In this document: positions 30,168 to 38,206 of the stretch, one piece after another
How the letters are laid out: the number at the start of each line of letters is the position of its first letter
How positions within the stretch are numbered: position 1 is the first letter of the stretch
NCBI GenBank assembly: GCA_903828675.1
Contig: CAIKND010000025.1
Location: forward strand, 1-38,351
DNA: 38,351 bases
Direction: 5' to 3'
DNA from: an uncultured Acidobacteriaceae bacterium
GTDB taxonomy: Bacteria; Acidobacteriota; Terriglobia; Terriglobales; Acidobacteriaceae
Position numbers and translations under genes: made by a program
Notes under the pieces: model-generated
Seen by the model: the letters and a program-made list of their open reading frames with translations, nothing else
The model's database searches: none
What the model was told of the DNA's origin: nothing

Positions 30168-31076
30168 TTACAGCTTGCTGAATAGGCTGTTTGATGCCGA
30201 TCCAAGCTGTGCGATCACTGACTCCAGTGCCGTTTGCTGCGACTCCGCCAAAGCCAGTTGCGTGGAGAGATGAGCCACGTCGGCCTGCATCAGGTTGGTC
30301 TGTGCGGCCGTCAACTGCGTCTGTTCATTGGTCGCGGCGTCGGATGCCGCAGTCAGATGGGTGATCGAGTTGTCGAGACTCACGCGCTGCTGGGATACAA
30401 AGTTCAGCGCTGTACTCAATGCCTGCGTGTCGCTCACCGCCTGCGTAGTGTTGATCGTGCCGCTGGAATAGTCCGCAACCAGGTTATTCAGCGCGGCAAA
30501 CACATTGTTCGCTCCGCTGCCGGAGAATATCTGGTCGCCAGGCAGATTCAGCTGAATCTTCTCCCCGTTGGGCATTTCAAGATAGTTGATATTTTCGTCG
30601 CCGTTGTAGCTGGTCACGGCTGGAGAGGTGCCCGTTGAAGTCGAAAAGGGGGCCGAGGACGTCTGCCCTCCCGCAAAGATATATTGCCCCTGATAACTGG
30701 TGTTGGCCAGCGACTGCACTTCGTCCAGAATGCCGGAGATCTGATTCGCAATCGACTTCAGATTGCTGGAGTTCATCGTACCGTTATTGGCGCTCGTAGC
30801 CAGCGCAATGGCCTGTGTAAGCTGGCCCACCACGCTGCCCAGCGCCGAATCAGCCACCTGCAACTGCCCCTTCACCATGCTCGAACTTTGCGTAAAAGTA
30901 TCATCCTGCTGAATCTGATTCAAAAGCAGCACATTCTGCCCGGATGCCAGTGGGTCCTGACTCAGAGAAGTCACGCGCACGCCGCTCGATAGCTGCGCGG
31001 TCAACTGCTGCAAGGTCGCCTGAGTCTGGTTGAGCGAACCCGCCAGATTTGAAACAAAATTCGGATCCACCCGCAT
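30168..31076 (-). CDS. flgL: Hook-filament junction protein FlgL (HAP3)
   Basis: 302 residues. The N-terminus MRVDPNFVSNLAGSLNQTQATLQQLTAQLSSG and SQDPLASGQNVLL are the flagellin-like D0/D1 segments, and the C-terminus (QTALESVIAQLGSASNSLFSKL) closes the helical bundle. FlgL sits between FlgK and the filament. GGAGGAG upstream of the ATG supports the start. It is the last gene of the flgM-flgN-flgK-flgL group. Confidence 0.93.
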   Translation of the reverse strand: MRVDPNFVSNLAGSLNQTQATLQQLTAQLSSGVRVTSLSQDPLASGQNVLLLNQIQQDDTFTQSSSMVKGQLQVADSALGSVVGQLTQAIALATSANNGTMNSSNLKSIANQISGILDEVQSLANTSYQGQYIFAGGQTSSAPFSTSTGTSPAVTSYNGDENINYLEMPNGEKIQLNLPGDQIFSGSGANNVFAALNNLVADYSSGTINTTQAVSDTQALSTALNFVSQQRVSLDNSITHLTAASDAATNEQTQLTAAQTNLMQADVAHLSTQLALAESQQTALESVIAQLGSASNSLFSKL

Positions 31077-31142
31077 CGCTTTACTCCTCCAGACTGAATG
31101 CCCTTACAGAAACCGGCCTGCGCGTCCGTTCCTTCAGGCGCC

Positions 31143-32555
31143 TTAAGAAACGGTTGTTTGCTCTCCCATGTTCAATACCGAAGCCATAATCGTATTGAGC
31201 ATCGCAAATACCTGGGATGCGGCTTGATAGGTGCGCTCCAGAGTCGTCAATGAAGAGGCTTCGTTGTTCAGATTCACGGCTGAGAGCGAATCGTTCTGGG
31301 TCTGCAACTGCGTCACTGAGGCGGTCTGCGCCGTATTCTCTGTCTCAACTCCAGAGACCGTCGAACCCAGCGTGGTTACAAACTTCGAATAGTAATTGGA
31401 CGGAGATTGGCCGTTGACAATCAACTGCTTGGCCAGACTCGCCATCGCAGTTGCATTGGAGTTGTCGCCCGTCCCCTGCCCTAGCCCGGCTGCGGCAATG
31501 TGGTTCGGGTCCGTCATCACCACGCTTATCGACAAGGCAGCGCCCGCAACCTGAGCGGGCGCGGAGAAGATATTGCCCGCGTTGCCGTTATCGCCAGCCA
31601 TATCGGTCCCCGCGTTGTTCAGCGTATTCACCTGCGTGGAAATGCTGTAAGCCAGTTGGTCAAGCGAGTTCAGAACGCTTGGTATGTCTTCATCGCGCGC
31701 CGTCAGATAGCCGCCCAGTTGCCCACCCCCGCTGGCCAGTTGCGAGGTCACATCCAACGTTCCCACAAAAAAATGCGAGACTCCGCCCACCATTCCCGTG
31801 GCCAGTTGAAAATTGGAACCCTCCGAAACCAGCAACTGACCGGAGGTCGTGGTGATCGAAAGCCCGTTGTTCTCCGTCGATATCTGGTTGATCCCGATCA
31901 GTTTCGAAAGCTGGCTCAGATCCTGTTGCCGCTGGTCCTCAAGAGTACCGGCATCGGCGCCAGGCGAAGTTGACTGTATCTGCTGGTTCAGCGCGGCAAT
32001 CGAACTCGTCAGTGCATTTACCTGGCTGGTCACGCCGGCCGCATCCTGGTCCAAAGCAGACCGTTGCGAGTTAAGGCTGGCTGCGGCATTGGAAAGATCG
32101 CCTGCCAGCGTGGTTGCCGACGAAAGCACTTGCTGGCGTAGTGAACTATTGGTTGGATTGGCTTCAATCGACGAGAAAGAACTGAAGAAACTCGTGATAC
32201 CGCTGCCGATGTCTCCGGCTTGCGAACTGGTCGAGCCCGAATCCGGCGTGAAGAGCGCCTGCACAGTATTCAGCGCCGCCAGCCGCGAGCCCGAGGCCGA
32301 TGCCAGTTGCTGCTGCTGATTCAGCCGCTCCAAAAGCACATGGTCCCGGATTGAAGTCGCCCCGCTCTCCGTCGCACCCGTCCCATAGGAGACTCCGTTG
32401 ATTACAATCGGCTGATTCTCCTGCCAGTTGGGCGTCTCCTCCGTATAACCGGGCGTACTGGCGTTGGCCACATTGTTGGCCACAACGTTCAATGCAGCCT
32501 GATCGGCCTGCAAGGCCTGCGACATGATGCTGAATGCGGAGCTAATTGTCCCCAT
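31143..32555 (-). CDS. flgK: Hook-filament junction protein FlgK (HAP1)
   Basis: 470 residues. ALNVVANNVANASTPGYTEE is the N-terminal rod/hook motif, with the FlgK-typical helical region following (SLNSQRSALDQDAAGVTSQVNALTSSIAALNQQI, in part), and the C-terminus NNEASSLTTLERTYQAASQVFAMLNTIMASVLNM is the FlgK end domain. It is the first junction protein on the hook. The ATG overlaps the end of flgN by 14 bases, indicating coupling, with GGAGA upstream. Confidence 0.95.
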   Translation of the reverse strand: MGTISSAFSIMSQALQADQAALNVVANNVANASTPGYTEETPNWQENQPIVINGVSYGTGATESGATSIRDHVLLERLNQQQQLASASGSRLAALNTVQALFTPDSGSTSSQAGDIGSGITSFFSSFSSIEANPTNSSLRQQVLSSATTLAGDLSNAAASLNSQRSALDQDAAGVTSQVNALTSSIAALNQQIQSTSPGADAGTLEDQRQQDLSQLSKLIGINQISTENNGLSITTTSGQLLVSEGSNFQLATGMVGGVSHFFVGTLDVTSQLASGGGQLGGYLTARDEDIPSVLNSLDQLAYSISTQVNTLNNAGTDMAGDNGNAGNIFSAPAQVAGAALSISVVMTDPNHIAAAGLGQGTGDNSNATAMASLAKQLIVNGQSPSNYYSKFVTTLGSTVSGVETENTAQTASVTQLQTQNDSLSAVNLNNEASSLTTLERTYQAASQVFAMLNTIMASVLNMGEQTTVS

Positions 32556-32895
32556 GCCGGCTCTCCGTCCATCCCCGCGCCTGCCGCTCGTCGTATTCCA
32601 GACGGCCCGCGCGCAATTCCCGCAAGCGATTCATCACGTTCAGATTGGCTCGTGTCACCTCCAGCACCCGGGCAAACACGGCCATATCTCCGTCCGCCTC
32701 GCGGGCCTCTTGCGCCAGCGCCCTTTGCCGTTCCGGATTCGATTCCGCCAAGTCCCTGTTCAGTGCCTGGCACGAGAGCGCAAGCTCCTCCAGCCGGTCC
32801 GCATCCAGACGAGCAAGCGCCCGGGATGCCTCCAACACCAGTTCCTTCAACTTCGGATGCTCCTGGCGCACGCCCAATCCCTGCATTCCCCGCAT
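32542..32895 (-). CDS. flgN: FlgN-like flagellar export chaperone
   Basis: 117 residues, nearly all helical and charged (HPKLKELVLEASRALARLDADRLEELALSCQALN, in part, and FARVLEVTRANLNVMNRLREL). Length and helical pattern fit FlgN, the chaperone of FlgK and FlgL, and the place between flgM and flgK is standard. Sequence motifs alone would be weak. An ATG three codons in is an alternative start. Confidence 0.75.
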   Translation of the reverse strand: MRGMQGLGVRQEHPKLKELVLEASRALARLDADRLEELALSCQALNRDLAESNPERQRALAQEAREADGDMAVFARVLEVTRANLNVMNRLRELRAGRLEYDERQARGWTESRHGDN

Positions 32896-33019
32896 CCCTT
32901 CCCAAGTTTCTGGACGACCGCCGCTGAACCCTGTGCGGCACAGTCAACCAGTCTCCGCCTCAAAGGCGTCTCTACTTATCCAGTTCCGGTTGTCCAGTCC
33001 CGTAGGCTAATTCACGCGA

Positions 33020-33316
33020 TTACCGCTGCCCGCTCAGCATTGAATCCACCAGCTTGGACGCCACCGCCGATGCGGGCACATTGTAGGTTCCTGCCGCGAG
33101 AGCAGCCTGCACGGCAACTACCTTATCCGTGCGCACTCCGTCTTCGGCCGCCGTCAGCGATACCTCGCTGCCGGCACTGCTCAAAGTAGCCCGGTCACTT
33201 CCCAGCGCGCTTCCGCTGGCTGCCGCCGAACTACCCTTCGTGCTGCCCGCAGCCGGAGCTGCCACATTCACCCCCAGCAGCGACCTCAATCCATCAAGAC
33301 TGTTCCGAATATCCAT
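33020..33316 (-). CDS. flgM: Anti-sigma-28 factor FlgM
   Basis: 98 residues. A disordered Ser/Ala-rich N-terminus is followed by the FlgM C-terminal pattern: EVSLTAAEDGVRTDKVVAVQAALAAGTYNVPASAVASKLVDSML (in part: RTDKVVAVQAALAAGTY). FlgM holds FliA (sigma-28) until the hook is complete and then is exported. AAGGAG precedes the ATG, and a sigma-28-type promoter lies directly upstream. Confidence 0.9.
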   Translation of the reverse strand: MDIRNSLDGLRSLLGVNVAAPAAGSTKGSSAAASGSALGSDRATLSSAGSEVSLTAAEDGVRTDKVVAVQAALAAGTYNVPASAVASKLVDSMLSGQR

Positions 33317-33337
33317 AAACTTTGCTCCTTATTGCGT

Positions 33338-33364
33338 CTATCGGCATCCCTGCTAATCACTGTA
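33338..33364 (-). promoter_or_regulatory. Sigma-28 (FliA) promoter of flgM-flgN-flgK-flgL
   Basis: On the minus strand: TACAGTGA, 11 bases, GCCGATAG. Against TAAAGTTT-N11-GCCGATAA this is five of eight at -35 and seven of eight at -10 with exact spacing. The predicted start (about 33331) leaves a 15-base leader that contains the AAGGAG of flgM. The site begins one base after the flgJ stop codon. Confidence 0.65.
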
Positions 33365-33365
33365 G

Positions 33366-33725
33366 TCATTTAGATGCTCTCATCGCGGTATCGCCGTGCT
33401 GATTACTGGTTACCTTCCCGGTTGAGATCCCGTTACCGGAATGGGAGAGATCCCGAACAATTCGGTCGGCCATCCCAAAGCCACCCTGCTGGCTCAACGC
33501 CTGGCCCAGAGCCTCAGAGGCGAATTCACCCATCGCCCCGCCCGCACCCGCGTCTCCTCCCGCATCCTCGTCCTCTCCGGTTAGCGAATTCTCACCGGTA
33601 ATGGGCTTCAGCAGCTCTTTCATCATCTGTGCCTCAAACTCGTGCGCCGCCCGCACCAGGCGCGGCTGCGGTGTTGCACTTGTTCCTGTGCCCGCAGAGG
33701 CCAATCTTCCCGCAATTGCGTTCAT
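33366..33725 (-). CDS. flgJ: FlgJ-like rod-binding protein (N-terminal domain only)
   Basis: 119 residues. LVRAAHEFEAQMMKELLKPI and the Gly-rich turn before GEFASEALGQALSQQGGFGMADRIVRDL match the rod-binding domain of FlgJ. There is no C-terminal muramidase domain, as is common outside the gamma-proteobacteria, so peptidoglycan cutting must be done by another protein. The ATG shares one base with the flgI stop (TAATG) and has GGAGGT upstream. Confidence 0.9.
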   Translation of the reverse strand: MNAIAGRLASAGTGTSATPQPRLVRAAHEFEAQMMKELLKPITGENSLTGEDEDAGGDAGAGGAMGEFASEALGQALSQQGGFGMADRIVRDLSHSGNGISTGKVTSNQHGDTAMRASK

Positions 33726-34888
33726 TAGAGGACCTCCAGATCAGCTTCCAGTGCTCCTGCCGCTTTCATCGCCTGCAGGATCGAGATCACGTCCCGGGCT
33801 CCCGCCCCTGTCCTTTGCAATTCCTGGACCAAATCCTCCACCGTCGCTCCTTCTTTCAGATCGATCCGGTTGACCGGCTTGTCCTGAGCCTGCACGGTGG
33901 TCTGCTGCACCACCTGCGTCGTCCCCGATGAGAGTGCGTTGGGCTGCGACACTCTGGTCTCGGTAGTCACATTCACGCTCAGCCCGCCATGCAAAATTGA
34001 AACCGGCTGCAGGCGCACCGTGCCTCCGATCACCACGGTTCCGGTGCGCTCGTTCACCACCACGCGGGCCCTTGGATAGACCGACACCTCAACCGACTCG
34101 ATCTTGTCGAGCAGCGCCGGCATGTCCTCATCAGGCTTTGCCGCGATCTCCACCCGGCGGCTGTCCGCGGCGTGCGCCCGCGGCGAGCCCAACTCCCGGT
34201 CGATTGCCGCGGCCATCCGCTCGGCGGTATGAAAATCAGCGTCGTTCAGCACCACCGTCACCATGTGCATCTGTTTCAGATCAAAAGGAACCGGCCTCTC
34301 CACCAGAGCACCGCCCGGAATGCGCGCCGTGGTTGGATGGTTCACCTGGCGGCTGTTGCCCCCGGCCGCCGCCATATAGCCGCCCAATACCAGCGCTCCC
34401 TGGGCCTGCGCAAAGATCTGTCCATCGGGTCCATAGAGCGGAGTCATCAGCAGGATTCCCCCTTCGAGCGACCGGGCATCGCCGGCCGACGACACAGTGA
34501 CGTCCATCTTCGAGCCGGGCTGGCTGAAGGGCGGCAGCGTTGCCACCACGAAGACTCCAGCCATGTTTTTCACCTGCATATTGCTGGCGCTGTTCGATCC
34601 CGTCTGAGGTACCGTGATGCCCATGCGCTCCAGGGCCGAAACCAGGGTCTGCGCCGGAAACACCGTCTGGGAACTGTCCCCGGTTCCACGCAACCCCACC
34701 ACCAGCCCATAGCCGATCAGTTGGTTGTCGCGAATCCCCTCAATCGTTGCCACATCCTTGATCCTCGCCAGTTGCCCCGATGCCTCGGCCCGGGCTGCCG
34801 TAGCTGCCATGGCTAACGCCAGAACCAGCCCAACCCACCGCCAGCCGGGGGTACTCTTCTCCTCGACCGCCGTTTTCTCCCTCGTCAT
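33725..34888 (-). CDS. flgI: Flagellar P-ring protein FlgI
   Basis: 387 residues from the ATG at 34888 (AGGGG six bases upstream); a TTG two codons earlier is less likely. A signal peptide (GWRWVGLVLALAMAATAARA) precedes the family start ARIKDVATIEGIRDNQLIGYGLVVGLRGTGDS (in part: RDNQLIGYGLVVGL). The C-terminus LVQELQRTGAGARDVISILQAMKAAGAL is the usual FlgI end. It forms the peptidoglycan ring around the rod, which fits a two-membrane envelope. Confidence 0.96.
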   Translation of the reverse strand: MTREKTAVEEKSTPGWRWVGLVLALAMAATAARAEASGQLARIKDVATIEGIRDNQLIGYGLVVGLRGTGDSSQTVFPAQTLVSALERMGITVPQTGSNSASNMQVKNMAGVFVVATLPPFSQPGSKMDVTVSSAGDARSLEGGILLMTPLYGPDGQIFAQAQGALVLGGYMAAAGGNSRQVNHPTTARIPGGALVERPVPFDLKQMHMVTVVLNDADFHTAERMAAAIDRELGSPRAHAADSRRVEIAAKPDEDMPALLDKIESVEVSVYPRARVVVNERTGTVVIGGTVRLQPVSILHGGLSVNVTTETRVSQPNALSSGTTQVVQQTTVQAQDKPVNRIDLKEGATVEDLVQELQRTGAGARDVISILQAMKAAGALEADLEVL

Positions 34889-34924
34889 GCGCAACCCCTA
34901 TTCCCTAATCCCTGTTCCCTGCCC

Positions 34925-35656
34925 TTAAAACACCACCAGCTTTTCAAGCAGGCGCACCAGCGGGTTTTGCCTGTAGGTCGAATCGTTGACAATGCCCTTC
35001 CCTGTCACCTCAAGCTCCAGATCGGTCATGGCCGTCGACAGCACCTGGTTCTGCGCGCTGACATCTTCCGGGCGAACCAGTCCGCGCAGCTTGATCAGTT
35101 GCGTCTGCTGCGAAAAGGTCAGTTGTCGGGTCGCCTGCACCACCAGCATCCCGTTCGGCAGTACATCCACCACCTCGGCCCCAAAGGTTGTCGCCAGGCT
35201 CGAGTTGGTCGTGCTTTGCCCTTGTGCCGTCAGCCCTGAAGCCGCATTCATGCCCACCAGGTTCTGAAGATTGTTCGCGGCCTTCAGAGCCCCAAAGATC
35301 GAAGTCAAGCCGGATTTGGCATTCGACGACCGGGAGTTCTTCACCTGCCCGTCAGTCGAGGCGGCCAGACTCTCTATCACCACAATCGAGACAACATCGT
35401 GCAGACGTGCCGCCTTCGCGTCTGTGCCCAGCCGAACCAGCCGCCCCTCCGGACTCCAGATCGACCCCGCCGTTCTCACCTCCGCGGCCTGCTGCGCGCG
35501 CACCCGCTCAATGTAGGCGCGCAGAGCCGCCTCCGGCGGAGTTGCCCTCACCGTATCGCCCGGCTTGGGCTTCTTCGCTGTCGCGTCTGCCGGCAACGAT
35601 CCTGCCAGCGTAGCGCACACACACATCAGAACCACCCAAGGTAATTTCCATTTCAT
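34925..35656 (-). CDS. flgH: Flagellar L-ring protein FlgH
   Basis: 243 residues from the ATG at 35656, preferred over a longer frame because GGGGAG lies seven bases upstream and the ATG overlaps the flgA stop (ATGA). A signal peptide (WVVLMCVCATLAGSLPADA) is followed by GSIWSPEGR, LHDVVSIVVIES and the C-terminal MTDLELEVTGKGIVNDSTYRQNPLVRLLEKL (in part: GKGIVNDSTYRQN). It forms the outer-membrane L ring. The usual lipobox cysteine at the signal-peptide cleavage site is not evident. Confidence 0.95.
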   Translation of the reverse strand: MKWKLPWVVLMCVCATLAGSLPADATAKKPKPGDTVRATPPEAALRAYIERVRAQQAAEVRTAGSIWSPEGRLVRLGTDAKAARLHDVVSIVVIESLAASTDGQVKNSRSSNAKSGLTSIFGALKAANNLQNLVGMNAASGLTAQGQSTTNSSLATTFGAEVVDVLPNGMLVVQATRQLTFSQQTQLIKLRGLVRPEDVSAQNQVLSTAMTDLELEVTGKGIVNDSTYRQNPLVRLLEKLVVF

Positions 35657-36132
35657 GGCCGTACTCCCCTTCGAGGTGCAAAGGCCGCCCGGCCTGGCCC
35701 CAGGGCCACGGCGCGCACTACATTGCCGCCAATCTTCAGTCGCACATTCACGGCAGATCCGATTGCCGCCGGTCCCATGGCAACCCCTTCCAGACGTGCC
35801 TCGACCACCGCCGTGCTCTCCTCGACAATCAGCCTGTCTCCGGTGTGAATCACCGGCATCGCCGGCGCCCTGTCCTTTGCCTGTGTGCCCGCCGGTTGCA
35901 AGCTCCCTGCCTCGAGTTCCCGCCCCGCAGATCCCTCGCCAGCGGTCAGAATCATGCATCCTGGGCCGCCCGGATGGCCGTCATCGCGCATCAGCAGCCA
36001 GCGCTGGCCGGAGTGCGGATCGTCGATCTCTCGGACCACACCGCCCCCGCCCGCCGTCTGGCTCATGGCCGAAAGCACCCATGCCGCACCCAGAACCGCA
36101 ATTCCCGCTCCCCGCGTCAGTCTTGTCTTCAT
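35653..36132 (-). CDS. flgA: Flagellar P-ring assembly chaperone FlgA (short form)
   Basis: 159 residues with a short signal (AVLGAAWVLSAMSQTAGG). The C-terminal half VIHTGDRLIVEESTAVVEARLEGVAMGPAAIGSAVNVRL (in part) is the SAF/ChapFlgA-type domain that helps FlgI polymerise. The N-terminal part is shorter than in enterobacterial FlgA (about 220). The place between flgG and flgH supports the call. Moderate confidence in the fold, good in the context. Confidence 0.8.
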   Translation of the reverse strand: MKTRLTRGAGIAVLGAAWVLSAMSQTAGGGGVVREIDDPHSGQRWLLMRDDGHPGGPGCMILTAGEGSAGRELEAGSLQPAGTQAKDRAPAMPVIHTGDRLIVEESTAVVEARLEGVAMGPAAIGSAVNVRLKIGGNVVRAVALGPGRAAFAPRRGVRP

Positions 36133-36177
36133 CCTCTATCCCGCCGCCTGCCTGTCTGTCGATCCAGCCCAGGCGCT

Positions 36178-36966
36178 CTACCTGGTCATGTTGTTGACTT
36201 GCGTGTACATGTCGTCGGCCGCTTTGATGACTTTTGAATTCGATTCGTAGGCGCGCTGCGCCAGCACCATCTGCACGAACTCGGTGACGACGTCCACATT
36301 CGAGTTTTCGAGATATCCCTGCTGCAGCGTTCCCATGCCTTCCGTTCCGCCGGGATTGCCCAGCACCGCATCGCCGGAGCTGAGCGTTGCCTTCAGCAAA
36401 TTCGCTCCCATGCTTTCCAGGCCGCCCGCATTAGGGAAGGTCGCCAGTTGCAACTGGCCCAGTTGCGAAGGGTTTTGCTGCCCGGCCAGGGTTGCATTCA
36501 CCACCCCATACTGCGTGATGGTGACCGCCGTCGCATTCGATGGAATCGTGATGGTGGGAATCACAGGATCGCCATCGGTGGTCACGATCGTGCCCTGGTT
36601 GTTCAGGTGGAACTGGCCGGCGCGCGTGTAGGCGATGGTCCCGTCGGGCCGCTGCACCTGGAAGAATCCTGTGCCTTCGATGGCGGCATCCAGCGGATTC
36701 GAAGTCTGGTTCAACGACCCCTGGGTCATGATGACCTCGGTAGCCGCCGATTTGGTGCCCAGTCCGATCTGCAGTCCGGCCGATACCGTGTTCTGGCTCT
36801 GCGCTGCGCCCGGCGTCACCAGGTTCTGGTAGACCATGTCCTGGAACTGAAGCCGCAACTGGCGAAACCCGGTTGTCGAGGAGTTGGCCAGATTGTTGGC
36901 GATTGTGTCCAGGTTCATCTGTTGCGCGCTCATGCCGCTGGCGGCCGTATACAAAGCTCGAATCAT
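36178..36966 (-). CDS. flgG: Flagellar distal rod protein FlgG
   Basis: 262 residues, the usual FlgG length. It begins MIRALYTAASGMSAQQMNLDTIANNLANSSTTGFRQLR (in part: IANNLANSSTTGFRQ), contains TRAGQFHLNNQGTIVTTDGDPV, and ends YLENSNVDVVTEFVQMVLAQRAYESNSKVIKAADDM, all FlgG hallmarks. It forms the distal rod. GAGGAAG precedes the ATG. It follows flgF after 33 bases. Confidence 0.96.
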   Translation of the reverse strand: MIRALYTAASGMSAQQMNLDTIANNLANSSTTGFRQLRLQFQDMVYQNLVTPGAAQSQNTVSAGLQIGLGTKSAATEVIMTQGSLNQTSNPLDAAIEGTGFFQVQRPDGTIAYTRAGQFHLNNQGTIVTTDGDPVIPTITIPSNATAVTITQYGVVNATLAGQQNPSQLGQLQLATFPNAGGLESMGANLLKATLSSGDAVLGNPGGTEGMGTLQQGYLENSNVDVVTEFVQMVLAQRAYESNSKVIKAADDMYTQVNNMTR

Positions 36967-36999
36967 CTTTTCTTCCTCATTCCAGTCCAGAGAACCGCC

Positions 37000-37737
37000 C
37001 TACACCCTGGGCAGGTCCTCGGTCGCGAACTTGTTGAACTCGGTATGAAACACGGTGAGTGCCTTCTGCATCATCTCCGCCTGGCGCTGCATGACGATCA
37101 GGTCCAGCGAGCCCTGAATCACGTCCTGATTCGCGGATTCCAGGGTCCCCTGGTGGATTGCCGCGTCCCTGCTGAGCGTTGCGATAGCTCCGTTGGGCGC
37201 AACATAGCGGTTGGCTCCCTCGGGGGTCAGCTCCGTACCCACCGGAAATGTAAAGACCCCCACCGAGGCCACCGTGCCGCCGGCTACCGATACCACGCCA
37301 TCGGCGCCCACCGTCACCTCGCCCGGAGGAATGGGAATCGGCTGGCCCGTGGTCGAGAGCACCGGTTCGCCGGCTGTCGTCACCAGTTGCCCGTTCTGGG
37401 CGCGGTGGAAGCTGCCGTCGCGCGTATAGCGGAGGCCGTTCGAGGTTTGAACCTTGAAGAATCCCTCACCCTCGATGGCCAGATCGAGAGGATTGCCGGT
37501 TGTCTGCAGCGAGCCCTGCGCCAGGTTCAGCCGGTCGCCGCCCAGAAGACCGTAGTTGTTTACCGTTCGTCCCAGTTGCGAGTTCCCGGAATCGGGGCCC
37601 AACAGCGCGGAGCGGAAATACTCGCGCTCGGCGCGGTATCCAGGCGTCTGCGCGTTGGCAAGATTGGCGGCGGCCGTATCCAGGGCCTGTGTCCGCGCCA
37701 CCAGTCCGGTCATCGCCGCATAATAGCCACTGTCCAT
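37000..37737 (-). CDS. flgF: Flagellar proximal rod protein FlgF
   Basis: 245 residues. MDSGYYAAMTGLVARTQALDTAAANLANAQTPGYRAER carries the rod motif (AAANLANAQTPGYRAE), TRDGSFHRAQNGQLVTTAGEPVL is the middle signature, and the C-terminus SANQDVIQGSLDLIVMQRQAEMMQKAL fits the FlgF/FlgG class. Shorter than FlgG and first in the chain, hence FlgF. AGGAG lies 13 bases upstream of the ATG. First gene of cluster II. Confidence 0.93.
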   Translation of the reverse strand: MDSGYYAAMTGLVARTQALDTAAANLANAQTPGYRAEREYFRSALLGPDSGNSQLGRTVNNYGLLGGDRLNLAQGSLQTTGNPLDLAIEGEGFFKVQTSNGLRYTRDGSFHRAQNGQLVTTAGEPVLSTTGQPIPIPPGEVTVGADGVVSVAGGTVASVGVFTFPVGTELTPEGANRYVAPNGAIATLSRDAAIHQGTLESANQDVIQGSLDLIVMQRQAEMMQKALTVFHTEFNKFATEDLPRV

Positions 37738-38206
37738 GGCGGAGTCTCCTGTTGCCTGAACAAGCTTGCAGCCGGAGGACCGATATCGGAGAAAATTGAT
37801 TAGGGGAAATTATGAAAGGTGGATGGCCAGTGAGCGCGGCTTGGTTGGATGCTTGCCGCTTTGCGCATTTGCAGCCCCTTATGAGACGTCGCTGCGTATA
37901 GAAATAGTAAAAATGCTTCCTGGCTTCACGTTTATGTATTCAGATAGCTTAGATGCAACTTCAACTACAGGAACCTCAGAGCCGTCCGGCTCGCAACTAA
38001 TCCTCCGGCTCACGGTGAAAGCTCCGTATCCCATCCTTGCGCGTCTTTTCTTGCGCAAGGTTGGGACAGCAACCAGCTAATCCTCGTGCTTTTCCATCCC
38101 GAAAGAACCAATTGCAGTCAGCATGAGGCAACCCCGCACCCAAAAACAACAAAAATGCGCTTGATTTTCACGTTGCTGATTGTAAAAAGCTTAGCCTCCA
38201 TTTTAA
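37738..38206. other. Gene-poor stretch upstream of flgF
   Basis: About 470 bases with no convincing gene; a 104-codon plus-strand frame here has no family features and no ribosome site. It must contain the promoter of the flgF operon. Landmarks: a 10-bp palindrome CCGATATCGG at 37780-37789, a long hairpin at 38029-38066, and a weak sigma-54-like match at 38127-38142. Confidence 0.5.
38029..38066. repeat. Long hairpin TCCCA-T-CCTTGCGC / GCGCAAGG-T-TGGGA
   Basis: Fourteen-base arms (38029-38042 and 38053-38066) with a single T-T mismatch and a ten-base pyrimidine-rich loop. No T-run follows on either strand, so it is not a standard terminator. It could be a REP-like element or a remnant of the neighbouring insertion sequence. 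Confidence 0.5.

Noticed and set aside
37780..37789. Palindrome CCGATATCGG before flgF as a sigma-28 -10 element
   Set aside because: The -35 region at the required spacing (TTTCCCCT) does not match; it remains only a short palindrome.
37766..38080. Plus-strand frame of 104 codons upstream of flgF
   Set aside because: No ribosome site, no recognisable domain, and composition unlike the neighbouring genes.
38127..38142. Sigma-54-like site TGGGTGCGGGGTTGCC upstream of flgF
   Set aside because: Keeps TGG and TTGC with right spacing but is about 390 bases from flgF and not better than chance.
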